Source: CAG-217 sp963642245
Lineage (GTDB): Bacteria; Bacillota; Clostridia; Oscillospirales; Acutalibacteraceae
Length of the DNA stretch: 64,000 nucleotides
Assembly: GCA_963642245.1 (NCBI GenBank)
Contig: CAVIFY010000005.1
Location: 1-64,000 of the forward strand
Reading direction: 5' to 3'
A model generated the notes under the pieces. The model saw nothing but the letters and a program-made list of their open reading frames with translations. It was not told the origin of the DNA and searched no databases. The translations under genes and the position numbers were made by a program. This document shows, one piece after another, positions 18,810 to 28,822 of the stretch (position 1 is its first letter; every line of letters begins with the position of its first letter).

Positions 18810-19500
18810 CGGGATCACCCCAAGAGCCATTGAGCTGCTCAGCGAAAATCGCTTTAACGACTCAAAGGCATTTTATGAAGAACATAAGGAAGAATTAAAA
18901 CAGCTGGCCACCATTCCCATGCGGCAGATCGTGCTGGATCTGGCAGAGATGATGACGGAGCTGGACGATAAAATGTACACGGACCCGGTGCACACCGTTT
19001 CTCGTATTCGCAGAGACACCCGCCGCTCCAAGAGCAAGATGCTGTACCGGGAGAACCTGTGGCTGATGCTGCGGCGGCACAAGAAACAGTACCCCTCGGC
19101 ACCGTTCTTTTGGTTTGAGTTTTCGCCGGTATGCTACACCATGGGCCTGGGCTTCTTTGTGCAAAAGCCCGCCCAGTTTGACGAGCTGCGCAAGGTGATT
19201 TTGGCCCACCCCCGCAAGTGGACCCGTGCGGTCAAGCAGGCGGAGGACGCGGGTATGCACTTTGGCTGCTATAACAGCTACAAAAAAGACCGGGTGCCGG
19301 ACGCACCCAAGGCGCTGCAACCCTATTTGAACGCCAAGGATATGGCATTCTCTTACACCGGGTGGAACCTGGAGCACATTGGCTCCGCTGCGCTGATCGA
19401 CGAGTTAAAAGCCGGATTTGCCGCGGCATTTCCGTTATATAAAATCTTTATAGAAGCATACGAAAATATGTTGTCGGAGGGACTGATCGATGATGAATAA
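18796..19500 (+). CDS. DUF2461 domain protein
   Basis: A 234-residue member of the DUF2461 (TIGR02453) family, recognised by NRFNDSKAFYEEHKEELK at the N-terminus, RIRRDTRRSKSKMLYREN (about residues 72-89) and the aromatic FFWFEFSPVCYTMGLGFF segment. Function is unknown in the family. It overlaps the preceding PLP enzyme by 14 bases and the next gene by 11, so it belongs to the same operon. Confidence 0.85.
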   Translation: MTNFNGITPRAIELLSENRFNDSKAFYEEHKEELKQLATIPMRQIVLDLAEMMTELDDKMYTDPVHTVSRIRRDTRRSKSKMLYRENLWLMLRRHKKQYPSAPFFWFEFSPVCYTMGLGFFVQKPAQFDELRKVILAHPRKWTRAVKQAEDAGMHFGCYNSYKKDRVPDAPKALQPYLNAKDMAFSYTGWNLEHIGSAALIDELKAGFAAAFPLYKIFIEAYENMLSEGLIDDE

Positions 19501-20983
19501 AAAAGAATTTTTACACCTGAAAAGCGGCACCGATGTGCGCGGCACGGCAGTAGAAACGGCGGAGCACGGCGTGCAGCTGACGGACGAAACGGTGCAGAAG
19601 ATCTGCGTTGGTTTTTATAAATGGTACTGCGACAAGGCGCAGGTAGATACCTTTGGCATTGCCGTAGGGCAGGACTGCCGCATTTCTTCCCCCCGCATTG
19701 CAGCAGCGGCTATGGCTGCCTTTTGCGCCTGCGGGTGCACGGTGTTTGACTGCGGGCTGGCTACCACTCCCTCTATGTTTATGAGCATTGTGGAGAATGA
19801 GCCGGTGCAGGCAGCGCTGGAGATCACCGCGTCTCATCACCCCTTTGACCGCAACGGGCTGAAGTTCTTTACTTCCGGCGGCGGCCTGGAAGGGGAAGAT
19901 GTAAGCGCCATTTTGGAGCTGGCATATGACGCGGAAGTACCGGCAGCCACCGACAATGCACCGACAGCATTGCCCTTTATGACCGATTATGCCGCACTGC
20001 TGCGCCGGCAGATCGTGGACGGCGTGCAAAACGGCGACCGCCCGCTGGAGGGTCTGCACATTGTGGTAGACGCCGGTAACGGCGTAGGCGGCTTTTACGC
20101 CAATCAGGTGCTGGCACCCCTGGGTGCCGATGTAAGCGGCAGCCAGTTCCTGGAGCCGGACGGTATGTTCCCCAATCATATTCCCAACCCGGAGAACAAG
20201 GGCGCTATTGACGCCGCCTCCAAGATGGTGCTGGACAGCGGCGCCGACCTGGGGCTGATTTTTGATACGGATGTGGACCGAATGGGCTGCATTGGCGCCA
20301 CCGGGCAGGAGATCAACCGCAACACCCTGGTAGCCCTGGCGGCGGCCATTGTGCTGGAGGATCACCCGGGCACCACAGTGGTCACCGACAGCCTGACCTC
20401 CGACGGTCTGCGGGCCTTTATTGAGCAAGACCTGGGCGGCAAGCAGCTGCGCTATCGCCGTGGCTATAAGAATGTGATCGACAAGAGCATTGAGCTGAAC
20501 GAAAACGGCGTGGACTCTGCCCTGGCCATTGAGACCAGCGGCCACGCGGCGCTGAAAGACAATTACTTCCTGGACGACGGCGCCTATTTGGCAACCAAAA
20601 TCGTCATTAAAGCGGCCAAGCTGCGCCGAGAGGGCAAGACCATTGAGGACCTGACCGCGGCCCTGCACCGCCCGGCCGAGAGCGTGGAGATCCGTGTGCC
20701 CATTCTCTTAGAGGACTTCCACGACTACGGCGAGGATGTGATGGCCAAGCTGGCGGCATTCGCTGGCGAGCACGAAAATTGGAGCGTGGAGCCGGAGAAT
20801 TACGAGGGCGTGCGTATCAATATCCCCGGCGGCTGGTTCCTGCTGCGCCTGTCTGTGCACGATCCCATCCTGCCCCTGAACATTGAGAACGATGTGCCGG
20901 GCACTGCCGTAAAGGTGGCCGCTGAGATCGAGCAATTCCTGACCCGCTTTGACAAGCTGGATCTTTCCGGCTTCAAAAAATAA
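19490..20983 (+). CDS. Alpha-D-phosphohexomutase (phosphomannomutase/phosphoglucomutase)
   Basis: A 497-residue alpha-D-phosphohexomutase interconverting hexose 1- and 6-phosphates. The phosphoserine loop is TASHHPFDRNG (about residue 113; TASHNP is usual), the Mg loop is FDTDVDRMG, and the sugar-binding loop is ETSGHAALKDNYFLDDGAY. The start ATG 19490 has GGAGG at 19476-19480. The variant SHHP loop and the NFLDDGAYL pattern are nearer to phosphomannomutase-like members than to GlmM; the preferred sugar cannot be settled here. Confidence 0.88.
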   Translation: MMNKKEFLHLKSGTDVRGTAVETAEHGVQLTDETVQKICVGFYKWYCDKAQVDTFGIAVGQDCRISSPRIAAAAMAAFCACGCTVFDCGLATTPSMFMSIVENEPVQAALEITASHHPFDRNGLKFFTSGGGLEGEDVSAILELAYDAEVPAATDNAPTALPFMTDYAALLRRQIVDGVQNGDRPLEGLHIVVDAGNGVGGFYANQVLAPLGADVSGSQFLEPDGMFPNHIPNPENKGAIDAASKMVLDSGADLGLIFDTDVDRMGCIGATGQEINRNTLVALAAAIVLEDHPGTTVVTDSLTSDGLRAFIEQDLGGKQLRYRRGYKNVIDKSIELNENGVDSALAIETSGHAALKDNYFLDDGAYLATKIVIKAAKLRREGKTIEDLTAALHRPAESVEIRVPILLEDFHDYGEDVMAKLAAFAGEHENWSVEPENYEGVRINIPGGWFLLRLSVHDPILPLNIENDVPGTAVKVAAEIEQFLTRFDKLDLSGFKK

Positions 20984-20995
20984 AAGGAGACCTGT

Positions 20996-23900
20996 ATGCT
21001 GCAACTTGTTTTTGGCAGATCCGGGTACGGCAAAACAGAATACATAAGAAACCGCATTGCAGACAAGATCGACCGGGGCCAGGCGCAGGTGCTCCTTATC
21101 ACCCCGGAGCAGTTCTCGTTTATCAGCGAGTACAGTCTGCTGGAGCAACTGGGGGAGGCACGGGCGCACGCCGTTCGGTGTCTCTCCTTTTCGCGCCTTT
21201 GTGACGAATGTGACCGGCTGTACGGCGCTGATGGCAGAAAGCCGCTGACCAAGGGCGGCAAGGCCATTTTAATGAAGAAGGCCATTGATCGGGTGCGCCC
21301 GGAGTTGGAGCTGTTTGAGAAGAAAGGCAGCTCTGCGGCCTTTGTGCTGTCCATGACCGGCATTTATGACGAGATGAAGTCTTGCAACCTGTCCGGCGCG
21401 GCGGTGTATGCGGCGGCGGACGATCTGGATACGGATATTTTGCGGTGCAAAATGCGGGACTTTTCGCGCATTATGACCGCATATGAGGAACTGCTGGGGG
21501 ACCGATTTGCGGACCCGGCAGACCGACTGACCCGGCTGTATGACCAAATCAAAGACAAAAACTACTTTGCCGGGCAGACGGTGTTTTTTGACGGATTTAA
21601 CGGCTTTGTGGCTCAGGAATATAAGATCCTGGAGCTGATCATTGCAGAGGCCAAGGCGGTTTATATCGCGCTGGACAGCGACTCTTTTGGCACCGGGGAC
21701 GGTTACGACCTGTTTGCCTATGTGAATGAGACGGCGGGCATTTTGCAGCGCATTGCCGACAAGGCGGGCGTGCCCACCAATCAGTTGCAGCTGGGGGAGA
21801 ACTACCGCACGGAGTATGCGGATCTGCGCCGGGTGGAGCAGTATATTTTTGCCGACCGGGCGCCGGAGACGGAGATCCCCCCGGAGCACATTCGCCTGTA
21901 TGCGGCTTCTACCGTGACAGACGCCTGCAACGACCTGGCCTTGCAGATCAAGGGCTTGCTGCGCAGCGGCTACCGTGCCGGTGAGATCGCCGTGACGATG
22001 CGGGACCGGGAGAAGTACGCCCCGGTGCTGGCGGCGGCTTTTGAAAAATACGGCGTGCCGTACTATGCGGACGAACGGCAGCCGGTGACCACCCAGCCGA
22101 TCCTGGTCTTTCCCATGTATCTTATGCGGGCGGTGATCTACGGCTGGCGCAGCGACGATCTGTTCAGTCTGATCAAAACCGGGCTGACCGATGTGTCCGA
22201 CAGTCCGGATCTGCACCGCACAGAAAATTATGTGTACACCTGGGGTATCAACGGCGCTGCCTGGAAGCGACCCTTTGACAAGTCTCCCAAGGGCTTTGCC
22301 GGTGCGCTCAGTGACGGCGACAAAGCGCAGCTGGAGCGGATCAACGCCCTGCGGCAAAGTCTGATGGAGCCGCTCTTGGCGTTCCAAAAGAAAGTGCACG
22401 GCGCCACACCGCGGCAGATCAGCACCGCTTTGTTTGAGACCATAAAAGCCTACCATGCGGACAAGCATTTGCAACAGCTGGCGGCGGGACTTGCCAAGGA
22501 CGGCGCGTCTGCCCTGGCAGAGGAGCAGGGGCGTACCTGGGATGTGCTGATGCGCATTTTAGACCAGCTGGCAACGGTGCTGCCGGAGGAGCCTATGGCG
22601 CTTAAGGACTACTGCGCCCTGTATGCGCTGGTGGCCCATACGGAGGACCTGGGCGAGATCCCTATGGGGCTTGACAATGTGCAGGTGGGCCAGGCGGACC
22701 GTATGCGGTTCAACAATCCGCGGGCGCTGTTTATTCTTGGCGCCAATGAGGGCGAGTTCCCCCAAACAGTCACCAGCGGCGGCCTGCTCAGTGACAACGA
22801 GCGTAAGCAACTGGCGGCTCACGATTTTAAGCTGTATTCCTTTGGCGAGATTTTGAATTTGCAGGAGCGGTACTTTGCCTACAAGGCAGTGAGCGCGCCC
22901 CGGGAGCGGCTGTTTGTGACCTATACCGCCACCGGGCGGGCAGACGCACCGTCGGCCATTGTTACCGGCATACAGGCGCTGTTCCCGGATCTGACGGCAG
23001 AAAAGTGGGACCCGGCAAGCGGACTGGAACTGATCGACACACCGCAAAATGCGTTTGAGCTGATGTCCGGCTTTTATGACAGCACGGATCCGTTCTTTGT
23101 GGCACTGCGCTCTTATTTCAGCGGCGAGCCACGGTATGCGGCGGTGCAGGCGCTGGCAGAGAACCGCACCCCGCTGATCGAAAATACAGCCACTGCCCGC
23201 AAGCTGTTTGGCAAGGATATGGTGCTGTCCGCCTCTCGTATTGAGGATTATTACAACTGCCCCTACCGTTACTTCTGCAAATTCGGTCTGGGGGCACAGC
23301 CCCGCCAAAAGGCGGAGATCAACCCTATGGAGCGGGGTACGCTGATCCACTATGTGCTGGAAAAACTGCTGTCCGAGGTGGGCACCAAGCAGCTGCCCGG
23401 CTATGACAGAAAGCAGATCACCGCGCTGGTGGACGGCTATATTGAGCAGTATTTTAAGGAGGAGATGGGCGATCCGTCGGATATGCCCTCCCGCTTCCGT
23501 TATAATTTCCGCCGCTTGTCTAAAATGCTGGTGGATGTGGTGTGCCGCCTGGCAGGGGAGTTTTCCGAGAGCGATTTTGAGGCCAAGGCCTTTGAGCTGC
23601 CCATTGATATTGACGGCGCGGTGCACTCCAAGGTGATCCCGCTCCGGGACGGCGGCAGCCTGCGCATTCGCGGGTCTGTGGACCGGGTGGATGTGCTGGA
23701 GCAGGACGGGCAGCAGTTTGTTCGTGTGGTGGACTACAAGTCCGGTGCTAAGGCTTTTCGCCTGGCGGATATTGTGAACGGGCTGAACCTGCAAATGTTC
23801 TTATACCTATTTAATGTATGTGCCGACGGCAGCAACCCCTATGCTGGGGTGCCAGCCGGGGTGCTGTATATGCACGCCGCCCGCAGTGTGCTGGCGGTGG

Positions 23901-24325
23901 AGACCAAAAGCAGTGCGGAAAAGGACATTGCCGGTCAGGAGGACAAGGCGTTTGGTATGAACGGCATTGTGATCACCAACCCGAACTGCGACATTCCGGC
24001 AGCTATGGAGCACCACCTGGCAGGCAAGTACATTCCTGTACGGCTGAAAAAGAGCGGCGTCAGCGGCTCGCTGGCCAGCTTGGAACAGCTGGGGCTGCTC
24101 CAGCGCAAGATCGAGGCATTGGTAGCGGATATGGGCAACGCCCTGCAAAACGGGCAGATCGGTCAGCACCCGGTGCAGGCCAAGGACCATGACAAAACCT
24201 GCGAATACTGCGATTTTGCCACGGTCTGCGCGTTCAAAAAGAGCGTGACCCCGCGCACCTATGACGACCAAACGGACAGTGCCGTGCTGGCAGAACTGGA
24301 AAAGGAGGGGGAGAGCCATGCCTAA
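20996..24325 (+). CDS. addB: ATP-dependent helicase/nuclease subunit B
   Basis: AddB partner of the AddAB double-strand break processing complex; 1109 residues. N-terminal Walker A GRSGYGKT (residues 7-14), a helicase-like core, and a C-terminal RecB-type nuclease domain with VDYKSGAK. The iron-sulfur staple cysteines are all visible: one in YYNCPYRYF and three in CEYCDFATVC (C-x2-C-x5-C). It is preceded by AAGGAGA and overlaps addA by eight bases. Confidence 0.96.
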   Translation: MLQLVFGRSGYGKTEYIRNRIADKIDRGQAQVLLITPEQFSFISEYSLLEQLGEARAHAVRCLSFSRLCDECDRLYGADGRKPLTKGGKAILMKKAIDRVRPELELFEKKGSSAAFVLSMTGIYDEMKSCNLSGAAVYAAADDLDTDILRCKMRDFSRIMTAYEELLGDRFADPADRLTRLYDQIKDKNYFAGQTVFFDGFNGFVAQEYKILELIIAEAKAVYIALDSDSFGTGDGYDLFAYVNETAGILQRIADKAGVPTNQLQLGENYRTEYADLRRVEQYIFADRAPETEIPPEHIRLYAASTVTDACNDLALQIKGLLRSGYRAGEIAVTMRDREKYAPVLAAAFEKYGVPYYADERQPVTTQPILVFPMYLMRAVIYGWRSDDLFSLIKTGLTDVSDSPDLHRTENYVYTWGINGAAWKRPFDKSPKGFAGALSDGDKAQLERINALRQSLMEPLLAFQKKVHGATPRQISTALFETIKAYHADKHLQQLAAGLAKDGASALAEEQGRTWDVLMRILDQLATVLPEEPMALKDYCALYALVAHTEDLGEIPMGLDNVQVGQADRMRFNNPRALFILGANEGEFPQTVTSGGLLSDNERKQLAAHDFKLYSFGEILNLQERYFAYKAVSAPRERLFVTYTATGRADAPSAIVTGIQALFPDLTAEKWDPASGLELIDTPQNAFELMSGFYDSTDPFFVALRSYFSGEPRYAAVQALAENRTPLIENTATARKLFGKDMVLSASRIEDYYNCPYRYFCKFGLGAQPRQKAEINPMERGTLIHYVLEKLLSEVGTKQLPGYDRKQITALVDGYIEQYFKEEMGDPSDMPSRFRYNFRRLSKMLVDVVCRLAGEFSESDFEAKAFELPIDIDGAVHSKVIPLRDGGSLRIRGSVDRVDVLEQDGQQFVRVVDYKSGAKAFRLADIVNGLNLQMFLYLFNVCADGSNPYAGVPAGVLYMHAARSVLAVETKSSAEKDIAGQEDKAFGMNGIVITNPNCDIPAAMEHHLAGKYIPVRLKKSGVSGSLASLEQLGLLQRKIEALVADMGNALQNGQIGQHPVQAKDHDKTCEYCDFATVCAFKKSVTPRTYDDQTDSAVLAELEKEGESHA

Positions 24326-27300
24326 GTGGACAGACGCCCAGCAGGACGCCATCGACGCCCGGGGTGGCAATATCTTAGTGAGCGCCGCGGCCGGCAGCGG
24401 CAAGACCGCCGTGCTTATTGAGCGGGTCAGCAAGTGCATTACCGATCCGGCGCACCCGGTGGATATTGACCGGCTGCTGATCGTTACCTTTACCAACGCC
24501 GCTGCGGCGGAAATGCGCTCCCGGCTCTCTGTGCGGCTGCGCCAAATTTTGGCGGCGGATCCGCAAAACGCCAACGCCAAGCGCCAGCTGTCCCTGCTCA
24601 GCGGTGCGGACATTTGCACCATAGACGCCTTTTGCTTAAAGCTGGTGCGGGAGAACTTCTTTTCGCTGAACCTGCCGGCGGATTTTCGCCTGCTGGACGA
24701 GAACGAAAACGACCGCCTGTTTGAAGAAGCCATTGACACGGTGCTGACGGAATTTTACGAACAGGGAGACCCGGACTTTCTCCACCTGACAGAGGCCTTT
24801 ACCACCCCGGACAAGGACCGGGACCTGTTTGGGCTGATTAAGGAACTGATGCGGTTTATGAACGCCCAGGCCTTTCCCTTTGATTGGCTGGAGCAGGCGG
24901 TGGCTGCCTATGACCCGGCAGTGCCGCTGGAGAATTCGACCTGGTATCCGGTGCTGGAGTGCCAGGTGGAGGAGTTGCTGGAGACCGCCGCTGCCCTTGT
25001 GGATCAGTCGGCGGCGCAGCTGCCCCCGGAACCTGCCTATGATAAATATGCAGAAATGCTTGCCGATGATCGGCAGCTGATCGTTCACTTGCAGAGCCTG
25101 CTGCACACCGGGTGGGACGCTTTTATGAAACAGGGCTTCCCGGTGGCGTTCTCCACTATGCCCCGGGTGCGCAAGGACATTGACCCGGACATTAAGGCGA
25201 TTTTGGCCGCTGATCGGGACATTTATAAAGCCATTATTACCAAGGATATTAAGGCCTTTTTGGTGTCTGACAGTGCCGATTACGCCCAGGATACCGCCGA
25301 TCTGTACCCGGTCTATCGCGCGCTGCTCCGTGTGGTGCAGGCGGTGGACGGCCTGGTGCGGGAGAAAAAAGACGAACTGGGCGGCTATTCGTTCTCGGAC
25401 ATTGAGCACTTTGCCATTGACCTGCTGATGGAAAAAGCCGCCGACGGTACGGTGCAGGCAACGGCGCTGGGCCGCCAGCTGCAAGGATGCTATGCGGAGA
25501 TCTTGGTAGACGAGTACCAGGATACCAACGAGGCGCAGGATCGGCTCTTTGCTTTTCTTTCCAACGGCGGCAACCGCTTTATGGTGGGCGATGTAAAGCA
25601 GAGCATTTACCGCTTTCGCCTGGCAATGCCCCAGATTTTTATGGCCAAGAAAGACAGCTACACCCCTTATGATCGGCAGCACCCGGCATTCCCGGCGGCC
25701 ATTACGCTGGACAAGAACTTTCGCAGCCGCGCCGGTGTGTGCGCTTATGTGAACCAGGTGTTCTCCCTGTTTATGACCCGCAGGGTGGGGGAGCTGGACT
25801 ACACCCAAAGCGAGTATTTGAATCCCTTTGACAGCACACCCCCGGACCCGGTGCCCCACGCGGCGCTGCATATTTTAGACGCTGCCACCGGCAAGGACCA
25901 TGTGATGGACGAACCTATGGCAGTGGCGCGCCTGATCGCAGAAAAGGTGCAAAGCGGCGAGACGGTGCAGGACGGCGACAGCCGCCGACCGCTGCGGTAT
26001 GGGGACTTTGCCATCTTAATGCGCAGTATGCGCGCCCACGCCGGGGACTATGCCCAGGCGCTGCAAGACCTGCATATCCCGGTGATCTGCGACAACGCCA
26101 CCGGTCTCTTTGAGAATGGCGAAATTCAGCTGCTGCTGTCTTATTTGCAAGTGATCGACAACCCTATGCAGGACATTCCGCTGCTGGCGGTGCTGTCCTC
26201 TCCCGTTTACGGCGCCACGGCCGATGAACTGGCAGAGATCAAGCTGGCTGCCGGGCACGGTCGGTTCTACTCCGCCGTGTTCCACCCGGACAATGGCAGC
26301 CGACCTTGCTGCGCTGCGCTGCGCCGGGACCTGTCTTTTTACAAAAAACTGGCGGTGACTATGCCGGTGGAGGCGTTCATTCGCCGCTTGATCCGGGACA
26401 AGAGCCTGTTTGCCTATATTCGCGCCCTGGGTGACGGCCAGCAGCGGCAGGAGAATGTGGAGACTTTCCTGTCCATTGCCGGGCGGTTCGACCAAAACGG
26501 CGGACTGGGGCTGGCGGCGTTTTTACGCTATGTGGACAGTATGATCCGCGGAGACGGCAAAACAGACAGCGCTCCGGTGATCGTTACAGACGAGAACGCA
26601 GTCAAAATTATGAGTGTGCACCACTCCAAGGGGCTGGAATTCCCGGTGTGTATTTTGGCTGGCGCCGGGCGCAAGTACAATATGCAGGACCTGACCGGCA
26701 AAATGCTCTTGCACCCCCGGCTGGGGCTGGCCACCAAGTGCCACCAGGAGGAGGGGTATTTTGACTATCCCACCCTGCCGCTGGAGGTGGTCAAGCGGGA
26801 GAGCCGCCTGGCTGCCATGAGCGAGAATTTGCGGGTGCTGTATGTGGCTATGACCCGCGCCAAGAGCCAGTTTATCTCCTTTGCCAGCGTGCGCAGCTTG
26901 GAAAGTCGGGTCAAGACCCTGGCCGCCTATATGCAGCAGGGCAAGCCCTTGCCCCACTTGTGCTCCAAACTGCAATATGACAGCGACTTTTTGCTGATGT
27001 CGGCCTTGTGCCACCCGGACGGCGGCGCTTTGCGTGAGATGGCAACGGTGGATGTGCCGGTGCACCCGGCGGATTTTGCCCTGCAAGTGGTGTTCCACAC
27101 CCCGGAGACGGAAGCGCCTGTGCAGGTGGCAGCAACGGAAACGGTGGCGGATCCCCGTCTGGTGGCGCAGATCCGGGAAAAGCTGGACTATACTTACCCA
27201 TATGCAGCACTGTCTAAGGTCAGCGGCAAGCGCAATGCTTCCGCGCTGGACGAGGCCGTGTTTACCGGCGAGTATGTGGCCCGGTCCGTGCCGGCCTTTT

Positions 27301-27815
27301 TGCAGCCGGACGGCCTGACCCCGGCAGAGAAGGGCACGGCTATGCACACCTTTATGCAGTATTGCGACTACGCCGCTGCACGCACAGACTTGGAGCAGGA
27401 GATCGCTCGGGTGCAAAGCGCCGGGTATCTGCGCACGGAGGAGGCCCACGCCTTGGATCGGCAAAAGCTGGCCGCATTCTTTACCGGTGCGTTCGGCGCC
27501 CGGGTGTTCGGCGCCAAGGCGGTTTATCGCGAGCTGAAAGTGGCGTCTTTCCTGCCGGTGCGGGCGCTGGAACAGGTGGACGCAGACGATCCGGTCTTTG
27601 TACAGGGGATTGCGGACTGCGTGTTTGAGGAGCCGGAGGGCCTGGTGCTGCTGGACTATAAAACCGACCGGGTCAAAACGGAGGAGGAGCTGCTGGATCG
27701 TTACCGGCAGCAGCTGATGTTTTACAAAACCGCGGTGGCCCGCACCCTGCAAAAACCGGTGCACGCGGTGTATTTGTATTCGTTTTGTCTGTCCAAACCC
27801 TGCGAATATAAATAA
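24318..27815 (+). CDS. addA: ATP-dependent helicase/nuclease subunit A
   Basis: UvrD-like helicase and nuclease that forms AddAB with the gene before it and starts recombination at breaks. The 1165 residues include the Q-motif WTDAQQDAI, Walker A SAAAGSGKTAVLIERV, FTNAAAAEMRSRL, Walker B ILVDEYQDTNEAQ, DVKQSIYRFR, VHHSKGLEFPV and YVAMTRAKSQ. A C-terminal nuclease domain follows (VQGIADCVFEEPEGLVLLDY, then KTDRV). The ORF is open 57 bases further upstream, but ATG 24318 (MPKWTDAQQ) has AGGAGGGG at 24303-24310. Confidence 0.97.
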   Translation: MPKWTDAQQDAIDARGGNILVSAAAGSGKTAVLIERVSKCITDPAHPVDIDRLLIVTFTNAAAAEMRSRLSVRLRQILAADPQNANAKRQLSLLSGADICTIDAFCLKLVRENFFSLNLPADFRLLDENENDRLFEEAIDTVLTEFYEQGDPDFLHLTEAFTTPDKDRDLFGLIKELMRFMNAQAFPFDWLEQAVAAYDPAVPLENSTWYPVLECQVEELLETAAALVDQSAAQLPPEPAYDKYAEMLADDRQLIVHLQSLLHTGWDAFMKQGFPVAFSTMPRVRKDIDPDIKAILAADRDIYKAIITKDIKAFLVSDSADYAQDTADLYPVYRALLRVVQAVDGLVREKKDELGGYSFSDIEHFAIDLLMEKAADGTVQATALGRQLQGCYAEILVDEYQDTNEAQDRLFAFLSNGGNRFMVGDVKQSIYRFRLAMPQIFMAKKDSYTPYDRQHPAFPAAITLDKNFRSRAGVCAYVNQVFSLFMTRRVGELDYTQSEYLNPFDSTPPDPVPHAALHILDAATGKDHVMDEPMAVARLIAEKVQSGETVQDGDSRRPLRYGDFAILMRSMRAHAGDYAQALQDLHIPVICDNATGLFENGEIQLLLSYLQVIDNPMQDIPLLAVLSSPVYGATADELAEIKLAAGHGRFYSAVFHPDNGSRPCCAALRRDLSFYKKLAVTMPVEAFIRRLIRDKSLFAYIRALGDGQQRQENVETFLSIAGRFDQNGGLGLAAFLRYVDSMIRGDGKTDSAPVIVTDENAVKIMSVHHSKGLEFPVCILAGAGRKYNMQDLTGKMLLHPRLGLATKCHQEEGYFDYPTLPLEVVKRESRLAAMSENLRVLYVAMTRAKSQFISFASVRSLESRVKTLAAYMQQGKPLPHLCSKLQYDSDFLLMSALCHPDGGALREMATVDVPVHPADFALQVVFHTPETEAPVQVAATETVADPRLVAQIREKLDYTYPYAALSKVSGKRNASALDEAVFTGEYVARSVPAFLQPDGLTPAEKGTAMHTFMQYCDYAAARTDLEQEIARVQSAGYLRTEEAHALDRQKLAAFFTGAFGARVFGAKAVYRELKVASFLPVRALEQVDADDPVFVQGIADCVFEEPEGLVLLDYKTDRVKTEEELLDRYRQQLMFYKTAVARTLQKPVHAVYLYSFCLSKPCEYK

Positions 27816-27828
27816 ATTAAAAAAATGC

Positions 27829-27857
27829 TTGCATTTTGCCACAAGATGTGGTACTAT
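27829..27857 (+). promoter_or_regulatory. Sigma-A promoter of rpmE
   Basis: TTGCAT (27829-27834), a 17-base spacer and TACTAT (27852-27857), 40 bases before the rpmE start, in a short AT-rich gap. Confidence 0.7.
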
Positions 27858-27896
27858 ATCAAAGCATTATGACTAATTGGTAAAGAGGTGACAGTA

Positions 27897-28100
27897 ATGA
27901 AGGACGCAATTCATCCCAACTACGATACTTGCACAGTAAAGTGTGCCTGCGGCGCTACTTTTGAGACTAAGAGCACAAAGGGCGATATGAAAGTCGATAT
28001 CTGTTCCAAATGCCATCCGTTCTATACCGGCAAACAGAAGCTGGTGGACACCGGCGGCCGTGTAGACAGATTCAACAAGAGATTCGCTAAGAAGGGCTAA
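27897..28100 (+). CDS. rpmE: 50S ribosomal protein L31
   Basis: A 67-residue L31 of the zinc-binding type: four cysteines in TCTVKCACG and CSKCHPFYTGKQ hold one Zn(II). The C-terminal DTGGRVDRFNKRFA is the family signature. ATG 27897 is used, with AAAGAGGTGA just before it; the upstream GTG 27888 lies inside that ribosome binding site. It is a single-gene unit with its own promoter and a strong terminator. Confidence 0.97.
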   Translation: MKDAIHPNYDTCTVKCACGATFETKSTKGDMKVDICSKCHPFYTGKQKLVDTGGRVDRFNKRFAKKG

Positions 28101-28112
28101 TCAAGTAAAGAC

Positions 28113-28140
28113 GGGCAACGCTTGGGCGTTGCCCTTTTTT
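28113..28140 (+). terminator. Rho-independent terminator after rpmE
   Basis: GGGCAACGC and GCGTTGCCC form a 9-bp stem with a TTGG loop, followed by six T. Confidence 0.95.
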
Positions 28141-28153
28141 CGTAGGTGATGGT

Positions 28154-28774
28154 ATGGAAAAGCCATATAAAACCATATTGGAACCGGCACAGGACGAGTT
28201 TGTGGAGAAGAAATCCCGCTTTATCGCTTACACTGCGCCGGTGCATACGGTGGAGGAGGCCAACGCCTTTATCGCCGGTATTCGCCAGCGGCACTGGGAC
28301 GCTACCCACAATGTGCCCGCCTTTGTGCTGCGCTCCGGTGTGCAGCGCTCCTCGGACGACGGCGAGCCGGGGGGCACTGCCGGTATGCCGGTGCTGGATG
28401 TGCTGCTGAAAAGCGGCGTGCAGGATGTGTGTGTGGTGGTGACCCGCTACTTTGGCGGTATTCTCCTGGGTGCCGGCGGGCTGGTGCGTGCCTATTCCCA
28501 CGCCTGCTCTTTGGCGCTGGAAGCTGCCGGTGTGGTGACTATGGCGCCCTGTGCCGCTATGGAGTTGACGGTGGATTACAGTTACTACGAGCGGGTGAAT
28601 AACCTGCTGGCGGACCACGGCGCGCGGGTGCAAAATGCGGATTTTGGCGCAGCGGTCACCCTGTCCTATACCATGGAAGAAACACGGCTACCGGCCTTTG
28701 CAGCGGCTCTGACGGAGCTGTCCGGCGGTAAGTACGCCCCAAGTCGGACCGGCAGCCTGTTTGCCCCTGTATAA
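28154..28774 (+). CDS. YigZ/IMPACT family protein
   Basis: A 206-residue member of the YigZ (UPF0029/IMPACT) family. The N-terminal domain carries EKKSRFIAY, the signature SSDDGEPGGTAGMPVLDVL and VTRYFGGILLGAGGLVRAYS. The C-terminal ferredoxin-like DUF1949 domain starts near residue 137 (ELTVDYSYYERV). The family is proposed to bind nucleic acid or ribosomes; the real role is unclear. It is a short unit between the rpmE terminator and a hairpin before spoIIR. Confidence 0.92.
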   Translation: MEKPYKTILEPAQDEFVEKKSRFIAYTAPVHTVEEANAFIAGIRQRHWDATHNVPAFVLRSGVQRSSDDGEPGGTAGMPVLDVLLKSGVQDVCVVVTRYFGGILLGAGGLVRAYSHACSLALEAAGVVTMAPCAAMELTVDYSYYERVNNLLADHGARVQNADFGAAVTLSYTMEETRLPAFAAALTELSGGKYAPSRTGSLFAPV

Positions 28775-28781
28775 AAATACC

Positions 28782-28822
28782 AAAACCTGCCAACACTCTT
28801 TGTGAAAGGCAGGTTTTCTTTT
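28782..28822 (+). terminator. Terminator-like hairpin overlapping the spoIIR ribosome binding site
   Basis: AAAACCTGCC (28782-28791) pairs perfectly with GGCAGGTTTT (28808-28817), followed by CTTTT. It ends the YigZ-family gene, yet its 3' arm holds the only purine-rich stretch that could serve as the spoIIR Shine-Dalgarno. Confidence 0.75.
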